Source: Argyresthia goedartella (lineage: Eukaryota > Arthropoda > Insecta > Lepidoptera > Argyresthiidae). Taken from it: DNA of 64,000 nucleotides. The stretch is from the NCBI GenBank assembly GCA_949825045.1, contig OX463813.1, positions 3,038,001-3,102,000 on the forward strand, in the 5' to 3' direction. Below the pieces are notes generated by a model, which saw only the letters and a list, made by a program, of their open reading frames with translations, was not told the origin of the DNA and searched no databases. Shown here in pieces: positions 50,806 to 61,579 of this stretch (positions within the stretch are counted from its first letter, which is position 1; each line of letters starts with the position of its first letter). The position numbers were made by a program, and so were the translations under genes.

Positions 50806-51837
50806 TATAGGATTGAACGAAAAATATTAAGCATTTTCTTCGTATGGTGATACTTTTTGTAATGCGGTCTAGCGGTACTCCCGCAGCGGACACGATAATG
50901 CCGGTCAAGCAACATCTGGCCGAGTGGGGTGGTAAAAGAAATTTTGCTCTGATCAAATCGTTTTCTTAGCGAAAGTTATTTAGAATGATGTCCTTAAGAA
51001 TCCCTAAAATATGACTTCTCCTTTCTGATACATCTTTACTATTTTATTTCGGGTCACAAAGGTTCCATAGTTTGTTAGTAATAAAAATGACAGTTAAATG
51101 ATAAAATTTGATCAACTTCAATTAAATCAACCAAAAAATAAATTAAATTAAACCAAAACAAATATAATTAAGTCACACTAACCAAGGTTAAACAAAGCCT
51201 TCTACAGCGAACAGGATTTTCTAAACGGTCAGTGAAAATGACAAATCATACTTATTGCTGAAATTTGTAATGTTTTTGTATTATTATTGTTATTTTAATT
51301 GCGATATGGACATGCCATGTGTGTTTTAATTTATTATTTGTATGCTATTAGGGCAGAGTGTGGTAAAAACTAAAACTTTATTTATTTACAATACTGTATA
51401 CCCACATTCAGACAAATGAACTTCTTGTATTCTTGTAGTTTTTTTTAATTGTCGATACAGACTTTAGATACGGTCCGTTTTATACCAAACGGTATCATCA
51501 CTTTATAGGTTATTTTATTGCTTTAGTTAGATAAACCAATTTCACGTGAGGGTAAGGTGCTATAAATCCGTGGGTTATGACGCGCGATAAGTTTTTTCAT
51601 TTGGGCACAAATTCTTGGAGGGTTTTATACAGTTGCGAACGGTGCTGGCATTTTAATTATATCCTTGAAGCTAGATTATATAATTGCGAGTAAAGTCTAA
51701 TACATAAAGACGCTACGTAAATAATATTTGTTTAAGAAGCGGTGGGCTAGTCTTATTAAAGGTTTAAGCTTTGAAGAGGTAGAAAGTTTATTAAAATATA
51801 TCAAATAGTGTTTATTATTGGAATCAAAATCATACTC
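50806..51837. other. Unassigned DNA, no gene seen
   Basis: Mostly AT-rich. A GC-richer patch near 50865-50940 (GCGGTCTAGCGGTACTCCCG) is not recognised. Small open frames only. Confidence 0.4.
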
Positions 51838-51885
51838 ACATACATACACACAGGCACACACACACACCCTCACACACACACACCG
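51838..51885. repeat. (CA)n microsatellite
   Basis: About 48 bp of ACATACACACAGGCACACAC-type and pure CA repeats. Confidence 0.9.
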
Positions 51886-52019
51886 GTTCTGATTACTATA
51901 ATAATAATAATTATATATATTTTGTTTTTCCGTTGTATCCTTTTACTTTTGTCTTGGTACTTATATTAAGTGTGGAAGAGCGGAGCGGTACTGGTTTTTC
52001 TATACCTAAAAGGAAGTTC

Positions 52020-52540
52020 TAGCCTTACGAGTCAGAGTCAGAGTCATTTTTTTATTGAATATAAATAAATAAATTATCTTATTCAACGTCAAAATTATAC
52101 TTACTTCTAACTACAAGTCAATTTTTTTATATAAAAAAAGACTACACCGTTTCGGAAGGTGGGCCTCGGGGTTAAGAAGAAACGGCAAGAAACTCCCCAA
52201 TACCTTTTTTTAAAAAAGTGACTTTACAACAGGTACTGGTTTCGGTCTAAGGAATTTCGCCGGCGAGTGATAGACTTGATCCATCGCCCCTCGTCGAGTT
52301 TCTGTGCGCTGAGATGGTATGGACCATGCAGTTTTGTCATCTAAGTATTCCTTAATACTATAATAGGACTTTCTTATCAGCTCATTTTTAACATAGTTTT
52401 TGAACCTCTTTTCAGGAAGGATCAATGATTCCTGTGGTATTTTATTGTAGAAGCGAATACAGTGCCCCATGAATGATGTGCCTACTTTTCTTAGTCTAAA
52501 TACGTACGAGTAGCTACTGTAAACCTTTAAAACTAAATAA
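52020..52540 (-). mobile_element. LINE 3' fragment with polymerase C-terminus
   Basis: The minus strand reads RLRKVGTSFMGHCIRFYNKI, FKNYVKNELIRKSYYSIKEY and LDDKTAWSIPSQRTETRRG, then the 3' UTR shared with 3005-3280 and an AGAGTCAGAGTCA tail (52027-52041). Intact over about 100 codons but 5' truncated without RT. Confidence 0.8.
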
Positions 52541-52620
52541 ACTATTATTATTATTATTATTATTACATCTGAAGCCCACAACTCCGAACGCGAGACAACA
52601 TTAATAAAATGCATGGAGCC

Positions 52621-52908
52621 CATTGGTGTCCCCACCGAGGAGCTCAGGCCTTCACCCTGATGCGAGTAAGATTAAGCCATACTCCACCACTTTGGCTTAG
52701 TGCGGGTTGATCGAGAGGTTTTACGAATACTGCACTACTACCACGCATCGACAGCAGCCGGGACCTAAACCTAACGTGTCGTCCGAAACACTGAACGTCT
52801 GATCATGTACTTAAGATAAATTAATCATCTCATTGGGAAAAGGTCAGGATTCGAACCTGCAATCTCCTGTGCGAGAAGCAAGCGTGAAACCCATTAGACC
52901 ACGGAGCT
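52621..52908 (-). mobile_element. SINE D, full length
   Basis: CATTGGTGTCCCCACCGAGG, ATACTCCACCACTTTGGCTT, CGTGTCGTCCGAAACACTGA, GGTCAGGATTCGAACCTGCA, CCATTAGACCACGGAGCTC. Well preserved. Confidence 0.85.
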
Positions 52909-53340
52909 CTTCTGAGTCAACACCATTCTCTGAATAACTTTTACAAGTCCATACAAATAAAAAAAAAGTCAATATAAGACCTAAGAGAATAGCGGTGAAG
53001 CCGTTTCATTTAGGCTTTACATTGTTAATAACATTACATAGATCTGTTCATCCCAATTATTAATAACAAGGCTTTTATTAAGGTAGCTTGGATTTTAAAA
53101 AGATTTTCTTATTGAGCCATATAATCTACAGGGATGTTGGATGCGTGTTACCATGTAATACCATTTCCTTTATGAGTGCGTTGAAAAAGCGCATTACTTC
53201 CAACATACGTTATGTTTTAGGCTTCAGCGCTTTATGGGAAACGACCACTTTATTTTATTTATACTGAGATCTTTTTTTAATGTAAGGGTTCGCGAATTTG
53301 TTTCACGACACACAAATCACGAAAAAATATTAATAAATAT
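52909..53340. other. Unassigned DNA, no gene seen
   Basis: AT-rich, with no repeat relation to the rest of the window. Confidence 0.4.
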
Positions 53341-53528
53341 CGACGACCTCTTTGGCGCAGCGGTTGTGGGTCTGCTTAACATGCGAGAGGTGCCGGGTTC
53401 GATCCCCGACTGGGGATAAGAAACAAAAAAGACCCCAGGTCTTGAATGTTTCTATGCGTGTAACGTCACTGTTTCTGGTTACCACGACACAGTGTATCCT
53501 AGTGTGGGGCCAGAAGCATTGTATGTGG
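53341..53528 (+). mobile_element. SINE B, full length
   Basis: GACCTCTTTGGCGCAGCGGT (A box), GGTTCGATCCCCGACTGGGG (box B), CCAGGTCTTGAATGTTTCTA, GTTACCACGACACAGTGTAT, CCTAGTGTGGGGCCAGAAGC. A reference copy for the family. Confidence 0.85.
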
Positions 53529-53684
53529 CTGTATAAAAAATACTAAACTAAAAATACAAAAAAAACATACTGTACTAGGATTTTAATTTGAGGCCAAATA
53601 TGTAAACAAAGAAACGTCACTGTCAAAATGACATTACGGTTGTTGAAAACATTTTTTTTTCATTCTTGTGTTTGAAATATAATA

Positions 53685-53935
53685 TACTAGCTAATGCCCG
53701 CAATTTCATTTGCGTGTTCCTAGGAATTATCATTTACCGAGATAACGTTACCCTTTCTTTGGTGCAGTCGGACAAAAAGTATCCTATTTGTTAATCTAGC
53801 TCATAAACTATCTCTGTGGTAAATTTCATTCAAATCCATTCAGCCGTTTTAGCGTGATTGAGGCACAAACACACAAACATCCAAACATAGAAACATTTTA
53901 ACATGGCTACTTTCACATTTATAATATTAGTTGGA
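53685..53935 (+). repeat. Dispersed repeat ending TTTATAATATTAGTTGGA
   Basis: Starts ATACTAGCTAATGCCCGCAA, includes TAAACTATCTCTGTGGTAAA and TTCAGCCGTTTTAGCGTGAT, and ends ACATTTATAATATTAGTTGG. I recall this type as abundant in Lepidoptera and often interpreted as a LINE (RTE-like) 3' end or a derived SINE. Only one copy here. Confidence 0.5.
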
Positions 53936-54782
53936 TTTCAGAAACAAGGCAAACACAAGAGTGTGCCCATCAAACATCTTTTAAATCGATTCAAGCTCAT
54001 ACGATTATCTAAACTTACGTCAATCCCTTTATTTGTAGAGCCTTCGCACTCCAATTCGCACTTGCCACTCGAGTTTTTTTTTAATCTTATCCAAAAAGAT
54101 CGTGACTAAACCTTCCCTCCTTGAAGGTGTTCCCTATTTGAATGGGCGAAGAGATAAGAAAACGAATTTGCCTTGCAAAAGCGGTGGCTTAGATAAAAAA
54201 ATATGAAGAAGGAATATTAATATGTAACCTCCATTGTGGACCTCATTTTTGGGGAGAGTTATTTGGTTTTTAATTCGATCTTGCCGGAAGTCTTTTGGCG
54301 ACAATTTGTCCCTCTTTTTTCTTTTCCAAGTATTTTTTTTTCTCCAACAACTTGCTCGGAATATATTTTTTCGCCGCACAAAGAACGAGCGGGAATATTT
54401 TTATATGGTTTTTTTATTCATCCCTAACACGTACCGTTGACATGGCTATCGACTTAGAGCGTGCGTTGTTAAACTTTTACGGCCCGCAGGACATTTCCGC
54501 TGCGGACCCTACCCTGTACCATAGGAGGGTTAGCAAAAATATTTTAGTCGCCAAATAATAAATACGAACTACAGTTAGCTAAACATTTAAATGTTTATAA
54601 TAATAAGAAAGAAAAGAAAGAAACATTTATTATAAGGAAAGTGAACACACTACAATTACAACAAAGACACAAAACAAAGAGATGAAAAATTGCAATGACA
54701 CATGATATGAAGTGAAATGACAGTCGTGGTGTGTCACTGTCATTATAAATGGCGTCTGACTCAGCATTATGTTGAAGGCCAG
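53936..54782. other. Unassigned DNA with short unrecognised frames
   Basis: GCCTTCGCACTCCAATTCGC (54041) is a repeat E scrap. At 54441 an ATG opens 38 codons (MAIDLERALLNFYGPQDISA...) on GC-richer DNA; no family recognised. Bases 54600-54640 are an AAGAA-rich run. Confidence 0.35.
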
Positions 54783-54872
54783 TAATAATACATTGGACAC
54801 TATTTACACACATTGATCTAGCCCCAAACTAGGATTCCCTGAATCTTGGGTACTAGACAACGATACACATAC

Positions 54873-55833
54873 GTATTCCAAATTCCAAATGTCTTTATTA
54901 CTGTATATATTTACATATACTTAGCAATCGTCATTTTTTGCCACTTCTCTACATTGGACCACTGTAGGAGAAGCAGGGCGTAGAAACTTCCACAGATTGC
55001 TTTTTAGATCTCTTTTTAAAAATTGCTTATGCTTAACTATTACAAAATATAATATTTAGTCATTATCATTATTAATGAGCAGGAATAAATAATTACAAAA
55101 TTATTAACAGCAAGGTCTGTGTTGAGCCAGATTAACCCCATACAGTCCCATCATTTAAGTAATCTTGAACATTATAATATCCCTTTTTCGACAAAGTAGC
55201 TTTAACATGGTTTTTAAATTGCTCAAATGGCAATTTTAAGATCTCCAGAGGTATCATGTTGTAGTAGAGAATGCATTGACCCTTGAAACAATTGCTAACC
55301 TTCGCGAGTCTAAACCGGGGCGCAAGTAGTCTGTGATTATTTCATAGGCTAACATTACAGCTATCGCTAAGTTTGGGAAATTTTGTAAGGTTCTTGCGTA
55401 CATACATTATATTATCGAAAATAAATTGACTAGCTACAGTTAGTATGTAAATTTCTTTAAAAAGCTCTATCAAGGAGTCTCTGCGTTTTAAATTATAAAT
55501 TTCTCGAATAGCTCTTTTCTGTAAAATAAAAATTCTGAATATCCGCTGCTTTCCCCCACAACAAGATACCATAGGACATGACACTATGAAAGTAACTAAA
55601 ATATACTAGCCTAGATGTAGCCACATCCGTGTTTTGTCTGATGTTCCTAACAGCGTAAGCCGCAGAACTTAATTTACCAGCCAATTTTTCTATGTGGGGT
55701 CCCCACTGCAATTTGATATCAATGGTTATTCCAAGAAACTAAGTGTCATTTACTAATTCTAACGTATTGCTGTCCAACACTAAACTGGTCCCAACTTGCC
55801 TGATATTTGGAAGTGAGAATTTGATACATTTAG
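54873..55833 (-). mobile_element. LINE H copy with the longest preserved coding part
   Basis: 961 bp, 5' truncated. 3' tail ATTCCAAATTCCAAATG, UTR, C-terminus, and the region after RT. Its ends are defined by the SINE C it sits in. Confidence 0.85.
55100..55720 (-). pseudogene. LINE H polymerase, region after the RT domain, frameshifted
   Basis: On the minus strand: QWGPHIEKLAGKLSSAAYAV, VYFSYFHSVMSYGILLWGKA, then in another frame QKRAIREIYNLKRRDSLIEL, YILTVASQFIFDNIMYVRKN, and finally the YYN-IP ... YYN-x-DYL end. The HI-x-L ... YGI-LWG pattern is the thumb/connection region of CR1/Jockey polymerases. At least one frameshift near 55540 separates the first two blocks. The catalytic RT core lies 5' of the truncation. 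Confidence 0.8.
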
Positions 55834-56053
55834 TATAAAGATAAATATTATACTTAGATAGATGATTAGGGTACAAACATTCATTCTCATCAAACAAATA
55901 TTAGCCCCCACCGGGACTCGAACCCGGGATCCTTGGCTTCGTAGGCAGGGTCACCGCCGACTCGGCCATTCGGGTCGTCTAAGTATAGTAAATATCTTAA
56001 GTAAAGAGAAAATATTCGCTAATATTCTTTCAATTGCAGTGATAAAGAAAATG

Positions 56054-56275
56054 GCTGGTATTAAATCGCACATCAAAAATACTGATTTGCACAGCAAAAA
56101 AGGATAAAAAAAAACATGTTTTATGTTTTAAATATTTTATGTGTAAGTTTATGTTTAAAGTATTTTTTGTTGTTCTTACATGTTCAACCTAACACGAAGG
56201 TTCAACCTCACCTAAGCTACCGCAGCATTTGGCCGTGCGAATTATTATTTTTGATGTACAGTTTAAAATTTCCCT
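56054..56275 (+). mobile_element. Repeat F MITE
   Basis: Ends TATTAAATCGCACATCAAAA and the inverse of TTTTTGATGTACAGTTTAAA, as at 6441. The core has lost the GGCTTCGCTTCGCTCACC block (GAAGGTTCAACCTCACCTAA). Confidence 0.7.
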
Positions 56276-56289
56276 CAAAAAAATGTCCC

Positions 56290-56968
56290 CGAAAGCGGTC
56301 ACCAAATTAAAGTGTACCTGAATCTTATTTGATAACTATGTTAACCAATAAAACTATTTACCTTACTACAATTAATATTGTCTCCGGTACTTTCTCTCCC
56401 CACTACAACCACACAAACAAAAATAGTTAAGATACAGGATTGCTATTATCCTCATAAAAGGAAAACCTACACAGCCAATGCCATGACATGACATGAAATA
56501 TTTTGCTAAATACTGGGTCTTTTAAAAGCCGAAAATGCTATTTCGTTGCTTAATACGCGCGTGCCCAATTAGTCTCGTCGCTGCTGCGAATTCGTCAGCT
56601 CCGGCGTATGAAAGATAGTCATTATGTTACCTTAGCTTTTTTAGATTCGGGTACAAAAAGAAGGTGATATAAGTTTGAAGCACCTGTTTGCTTATGTATA
56701 TGTTTGTGGCAATATGGTCTAGCCATAGACCAATTTTAATATGGTTTTTTATTTGATGTAGATGGTTTCATTGCACTCTGAAGGACGTTTGATTAAAATC
56801 GGTGCCATTCATATGTTACAGAAACTTTACTAACTAAATCTTCACACGTTTTACCATGCGGGGTTTTTATAGCAGATTTGTACCCACAATGTGTAAAAAT
56901 CTAAGAAAAAACCGGTCTATTGCGAGTTGGTCTCGCTTACTAAGGGATTCGTTATATAGTACAAGATA
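56290..56968. other. Unassigned DNA, no gene seen
   Basis: AT-rich. AAAACCGGTCTATTGCGAGT near 56910 resembles a decayed repeat E start. Nothing else recognised. Confidence 0.4.
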
Positions 56969-57187
56969 AAAACATAAACATAAACATTTACATAAAGGCA
57001 CAAACATTGCTTTTGGCCCCACACTAGGGTACCCTGTGTGCGTAATTCCAAATTCTGTGTATGAGTCAACGCTGCAGGTGTTGAGTCCGCACAGTTCATG
57101 TCATCCATTTTTTGAACTTTCGCTGTCCATGCCATTCCAAATTCTGTGTATGAGTCAACGCTGCAGATGTTGAGTTCGCACAGTTCG

Positions 57188-58166
57188 TTCCGCTCCGCTT
57201 CGCTCGGCTCTGGGTCGTTCATAACGTTGTGACCTAACACAACCTATCTCTAGTATTTACACAGAAAGTGACCTAAAACAACAATTTCAGTTTTGTGAAA
57301 CGAGATGGGGTCACCTCGCTCCGCTCCGCTTCGCTCGGCTCTGGGTCGTTCATAACGTTGTGACCTAACACAACCTATCTCTAGTATTTACACAGAAAGT
57401 GACCTAAAACAACAATTTCAGTTTTGTAAAACGAGATGGGGTCGCCTCGCTCCGCTCCGCTTCGCTCGGCTCTGGGTCGTTCATAACGTTGTGACCTAAC
57501 ACAACCTATCTCTAGTATTTACACAGAAAGTGACCTAAAACAACAATTTCAGTTTTGTAAAACGAGATGGGGTCGCCTCGCTCCGCTCCGCTTCGCTCGG
57601 CTCTGGGTCGTTCATAACGTTGTGACCTAACACAACCTATCTCTAGTATTTACACAGAAAGTGACCTAAAACAACAATTTCAGTTTTGTAAAACGAGATG
57701 GGGTCGCCTCGCTCCGCTCCGCTTCGCTCGGCTCTGGGTCGTTCATAACGTTGTGACCTAACACAACCTATCTCTAGTATTTACACAGAAAGTGACCTAA
57801 AACAACAATTTCAGTTTTGTAAAACGAGATGGGGTCGCCTCGCTCCGCTCCGCTTCGCTCGGCTCTGGGTCGTTCATAACGTTGTGACCTAACACAACCT
57901 ATCTCTAGTATTTACACAGAAAGTGACCTAAAACAACAATTTCAGTTTTGTAAAACGAGATGGGGTCGCCTCGCTCCGCTCCGCTTCGCTCGGCTCTGGG
58001 TCGTTCATAACGTTGTGACCTAACACAACCTATCTCTAGTATTTACACAGAAAGTGACCTAAAACAACAATTTCAGTTTTGTAAAACGAGATGGGGTCGC
58101 CTCGCTCCGCTCCGCTTCGCTCGGCTCTGGGTCGTTCACAACGTTGTGACCTAACACAACCTATCT
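57188..58166. repeat. 131-bp minisatellite, about 7.5 copies
   Basis: The unit holds CGCTCCGCTTCGCTCGGCTC, TGGGTCGTTCATAACGTTGT, GACCTAACACAACCTATCTC, ACACAGAAAGTGACCTAAAA and AACGAGATGGGGTCGCCTCG. GGCTCTGGG recurs at 57206, 57337, 57468, 57599, 57730, 57861, 57992 and 58123, exactly 131 bases apart. Copies are almost identical; the last diverges after CCTATCT. Confidence 0.95.
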
Positions 58167-58313
58167 AGAATAGAATAGAATATAAAAATTAACCTAAAAC
58201 AACAATTTAAGTTTTGTGAAACTAGATGGGGTCGCCTCAAAACTGTACAACATTAAGGCGTTGATGCATACATAGATGTTGTTCAAACGTTGCGCGCGAG
58301 GGTGCAGTCCAGA

Positions 58314-58358
58314 GTCTGTGTATGAGTCAACACTTAGCAGTGTTGACTCATACACAGA
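58314..58358. repeat. Perfect hairpin at the right end of the element
   Basis: TCTGTGTATGAGTCAACAC and its exact inverse (19-base arms) with a 6-base TTAGCA spacer. The arm is the same sequence as the element's terminal repeat, so the right end carries an inverted duplicate of its own terminus. Confidence 0.92.
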
Positions 58359-58594
58359 ATTTGGAATCATGCACCCTGTGTCGCGGGAACCAGAAACAGC
58401 GACGTCTCACAAAAAAATCCAAGACCTGGAGTTTTTTTTACCCCCAGCTGGGGTTCGAACCCGGGACCTCTCGCATGTTAGTCAGACCCACAACCGCTGC
58501 GCCACAAAGGTCGTTTAATGAAGAAAAACACGTTCCTTGTATAGGGACCAACTTTATTTTTTTAAATTGTATCTAGATGTGAAGCGATATTAGT

Positions 58595-58710
58595 AATACA
58601 CATTCAGTGAACATTTCAAATCTACCATCCGGACGTACCGACAGACTAACTGTAGAGGCCCTTAAATAGGAGTCCCTTTTGGCACCCTTCGAGCAAGGAA
58701 TCCTAAAAAA
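58595..58710 (+). mobile_element. Repeat E, decayed 3' part
   Basis: AATACACATTCAGTGAACAT, CATCCGGACGTACCGACAGA, GGCACCCTTCGAGCAAGGAA. Strongly diverged. Confidence 0.5.
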
Positions 58711-59395
58711 TAATTCTAGATAATAATTTTATAATTCCTTTATAAACTAATTTGCGCTTACAAAAGTTGTCTAAACACAACCCTTGCCCGTAAACTATAA
58801 AAAATATAATGAAAAAAAAACTAGATGTACAGATAGTCCTTATAACGCGACGAGTCATAATTTTCAAGCCATTAAATTCCTTTTGTACTCGCAACGGCTA
58901 CTGTTTTTCATCACCGTACGTTTTTCCCCGTTTTTATGACACTCCCGTATATACAAGATTTTTATAGGTACTGTTAATTCGGTAAATGTCAGATAAATTC
59001 TTCTTAATGACTCCCGGGAACCCAAATAACTTAGGGATTTAATATTTTCGGCAAACGCGGTACAAATACGTTTTAATTTATTTATTTAATATACAAGTAC
59101 GATATACAACATTAGAGATAATCACCCAATGCGTTATACAAAGTCAGTAATTATAAAAAGTCACAAAGGAGGATGGGCGAAAGTGGTCCAAGAGCCTCCA
59201 CGGATGAGAATAATACCAATCGATAGATTTATTTTTTCTGTCCAAATAATACTTTACACGATTAAAATCCATCCTGGAGATTTTTTTTAATGTGATTCTT
59301 ATTTCATTATATTTAACTTTGGTTTTTCATAGATAGAGCCTACTTTAATATTATTGTATCATGAAATAAGTTTGTAAATGTTTACGCGGCGCAGA
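58711..59395. other. Unassigned DNA, no gene seen
   Basis: AT-rich up to the GC-rich block that follows. Confidence 0.4.
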
Positions 59396-59588
59396 AGGCG
59401 TTTGCATCACCATGTCCCCCTCACCGCAAACCCCCGCTTCCGAAACAAGAGGCGCGCGCGCACGCCGCCTCACGTAGTCTGGAGCTAGTCTCGCCGATGT
59501 CTCTCTCTCTCTGCGGGATGCTGCGCCCATGTCATGGTGATTGCATGGTACCTTGAGAATGCCCGTTACGAAGAAGCCGTGCATCAAC
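59396..59588 (-). other. Possible host exon in a GC-rich island
   Basis: On the minus strand an acceptor (AAATTTTGCAG|GTTG) and a weaker donor (CCGC|GTAAAC) enclose 193 bp of markedly GC-rich DNA in AT-rich surroundings. One frame is open throughout (MHGFFVTGILKVPCNHHD ... GDMVMQTPSAPR). The peptide is Arg-rich in the middle and not recognised. It could be a coding or 5' UTR exon, or a CpG-rich repeat. Confidence 0.3.
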
Positions 59589-60179
59589 CTGCAAAATTTT
59601 TAGATCTTATATTAGATGAATATCTTTAATAAGATTGACTGTTTTCAATAAAAAAATATTATTATGTTTTCTTTTGTTTTATTTTTCATAATTGTGATAC
59701 AGGCTTCATAAAAAAAATATACCTAACCTACCCTTACAATCGAGATATTTTTCATAAAAAAAGAACATATATTACTACATGCATGGATATTTTTTATGAA
59801 ACAAGCCCCTGGGTTTGTAGACAGCAGTTGCTAGTTACAACCAAACCATATTTTGTACAAAACTACTTTGGAGCAGAGCAGTAGTCTTTAATCTAGTTAA
59901 GTAGTTAATATTTCATGATAAATAGAAAGCATTTTTTCTCGAAATCACCAGGACCAATTTTGATGCCCTTCTGTCCCTTTGAAGTAAGCATGTGGGCCTT
60001 TACTTTGGCACATGTTTCAATCGTGGAGGCTTTTAGACCAAGCTCCATACATTTTTGCCCATTGTCTCTTATAGAAAATATTACGAAATTACATTAACCA
60101 TTAAATTCAGTTCAAATTCAAATAGTATTATTAAACAGTATTAAGTATGTCAAGGGTACTGAAATAAAATGTCAATGCA

Positions 60180-60180
<1 letters not shown>
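59589..60180. other. Unassigned DNA, no gene seen
   Basis: AT-rich. Repeated TTTTTCATAA and TTTTTTATGAA motifs near 59690-59800. Nothing recognised. Confidence 0.4.

Positions 60181-60215
<35 letters not shown>
60181..60215. repeat. (AAT)n microsatellite
   Basis: About 11 perfect units. Confidence 0.92.
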
Positions 60216-60524
60216 TGAAAGACATATTTAAGATTCCAAGACAATTTTAAGACTCATAGAATGGGAGTTAGTACTAATTTCGAGTCTACACCGACATTCC
60301 ATAGAACAAGTGCCATAGAAAATTTGACTAAGTGTTTGGTGTTATTTGTGTCATACCTAAACACGGATGGATTATATAAAGATGATTTTTTAATGTTTAG
60401 CAAGTGTACGTCTGTTCACTGCATACCCCTCTTACAAAAAAAGCGTGAACATTTGTATGAAGAAAAGATAATGCAGTTCCTATAATACACTCACACACAC
60501 TCATAGCGTCACGATTTTTCCCAT
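60216..60524. other. Unrecognised 74-codon plus-strand frame (60261-60485)
   Basis: Begins MGVSTNFESTPTFHRTSAIE and ends KREHLYEEKIMQFL. No domain recognised; no second copy and no splice signals were examined in detail. Low confidence that it is a gene. Confidence 0.25.
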
Positions 60525-60648
60525 ATGGGGTGGCAGAGCCCACTTTGAGCCAGTTATTCAATACTTCATTTTGCGTGACAGAGGGCTAGCCCATCGCCGC
60601 AGTTATTGAGTAATGAAGGTTTCCTCACGATGTTTTCCATCACCGTTA
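60525..60648 (-). repeat. Dispersed repeat with GGTTTCCTCACGATGTTTTC
   Basis: TTTTGCGTGACAGAGGGCTA, GCCCATCGCCGCAGTTATTG, GGTTTCCTCACGATGTTTTC. Part of it occurs inverted at 24630-24670 and in scraps near 48211. It joins SINE D directly. Confidence 0.5.
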
Positions 60649-60766
60649 AAACGTCCGTATAATGTACTTAAAATAAACTAATTATCTCATTGGTACATGG
60701 TCAAAAATCGAACCTGCATCTCCTGTGTGAGAAGCAAGCGTGAAACCCATTAGATCACGGAGCTCT
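60649..60766 (-). mobile_element. SINE D, head half
   Basis: AACTAATTATCTCATTGGTA, GTCAAAAATCGAACCTGCAT, GAAGCAAGCGTGAAACCCAT, TAGATCACGGAGCTCTT. The body is missing. Confidence 0.75.
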
Positions 60767-60800
60767 TCCTATAATTCCTGCGACTATATGATAATTTGAC

Positions 60801-60990
60801 AACCTCTGTGGCGTTACGGTTGTGGCTCAGCCTGTCATGCGAGAGGTCCCGGGTTCGATCCCCGGCTGGGGATACAAAACATAAAACCAGGTCCTGGATG
60901 TTTATATGTGTGTGATGTCGCTGCTTCTGGTTCCCTCGACACAGGGTATCCTAGTGTGGGGCCAGAAGCAATGTATGTGCCTGTATGTAT
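60801..60990 (+). mobile_element. SINE B, full length
   Basis: ACCTCTGTGGCGTTACGGTT, GGTTCGATCCCCGGCTGGGG, CCAGGTCCTGGATGTTTATA, TCCCTCGACACAGGGTATCC, TAGTGTGGGGCCAGAAGCAA, then a GTATGTATGTGCCTG tail. Confidence 0.85.
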
Positions 60991-61579
60991 GTGCCTGATA
61001 TATCTACTGTTAATTCATCTACTGTACATCATACGGAGTCTTTATTATCGAAGACATGGTGGTACAAGTGGAATTATTATAAAAACAAATAAACCGACTT
61101 CATTTTCAATCTTTCAGTTTCTTTTATATTTATGAAACCCTTTAATTTGATACACCACTCGATAATAGGTTTAAAAAAAATTAAGACTTTTTTTTTATTT
61201 ATTTTGATCTACCCAGTGTCACTCTGACAGCTGAGACGAATCTAATGACACCTGTCAAGCTAAAATCCATCAAGCCGCTAAGGCTACAGAGCACGCCAAA
61301 GAAATAGACATACATACACTCGAAAAACATAACCCTCCTTCTGGCGCAGTCGGGTAAAAACCTCCTGAACTGTAGCTCGTTTCAGTATTTCGTGACAAAC
61401 CCCGATTTCATGCAAATTAAAATCACAGTCTCTTACAAAATTATCGCGTTTAGATTTTGAATTTGAAGTTGACAACAACAACAAAACAAACAATATCACG
61501 AAACAGAGTCCTGAATTAACTTATGTCTAAACATAAGTATATTTTACCCCGCAAGAAAACGCCTTGCCAAATCCAAAAA
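60991..61579. other. Unassigned DNA, no gene seen
   Basis: Nothing recognised. AAACATAACCCTCCTTCTGG near 61326 resembles a phrase common in lepidopteran repeats, but there is no second copy here. Confidence 0.35.

Larger units (their letters stand above)
54783..55980 (-). mobile_element. SINE C interrupted by a LINE H insertion
   Basis: The SINE tail (54783-54872) breaks at CGATACACATAC and resumes at TATAAAGATAAATATTATAC (55834-55980) through to CGGCCATTCGGGTCGTC. Both halves are in register, so the LINE landed in an existing SINE. Confidence 0.85.
57040..58372. mobile_element. MULE/Rehavkus-like non-autonomous element
   Basis: Terminal inverted repeats of about 33 bases: GCGTAATTCCAAATTCTGTG at the left, and the inverse of CACAGAATTTGGAATCATGC at the right, both continuing TATGAGTCAAC. 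Flanked by the 9-bp direct repeat ACCCTGTGT (57031-57039, 58373-58381). Nine-base duplications and internal minisatellites are typical of Rehavkus-type and other Mutator-like elements; the assignment is inference. There is no transposase. The left end is repeated after 88 bp (57131-57185), and the right end contains a perfect hairpin. Confidence 0.8.
56969..58514 (-). mobile_element. SINE B split by a 1333-bp inverted-repeat element
   Basis: Left half (56969-57039): CATTTACATAAAGGCACAAA, TTTTGGCCCCACACTAGGGT, ACCCTGTGT. Right half (58373-58514): ACCCTGTGT, CGCGGGAACCAGAAACAGCG, GGGGTTCGAACCCGGGACCT, CACAACCGCTGCGCCACA. The repeated ACCCTGTGT is the target duplication. Confidence 0.9.

Noticed and set aside
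53903..54109. 68-codon frame near 54 kb
   Set aside because: Starts in the end of a dispersed repeat and ends in a repeat E scrap; no family.
57188..58166. CRISPR or satellite DNA block
   Set aside because: No spacers. The array sits inside a transposon with inverted ends and a target duplication, so it is an internal minisatellite rather than a free satellite.
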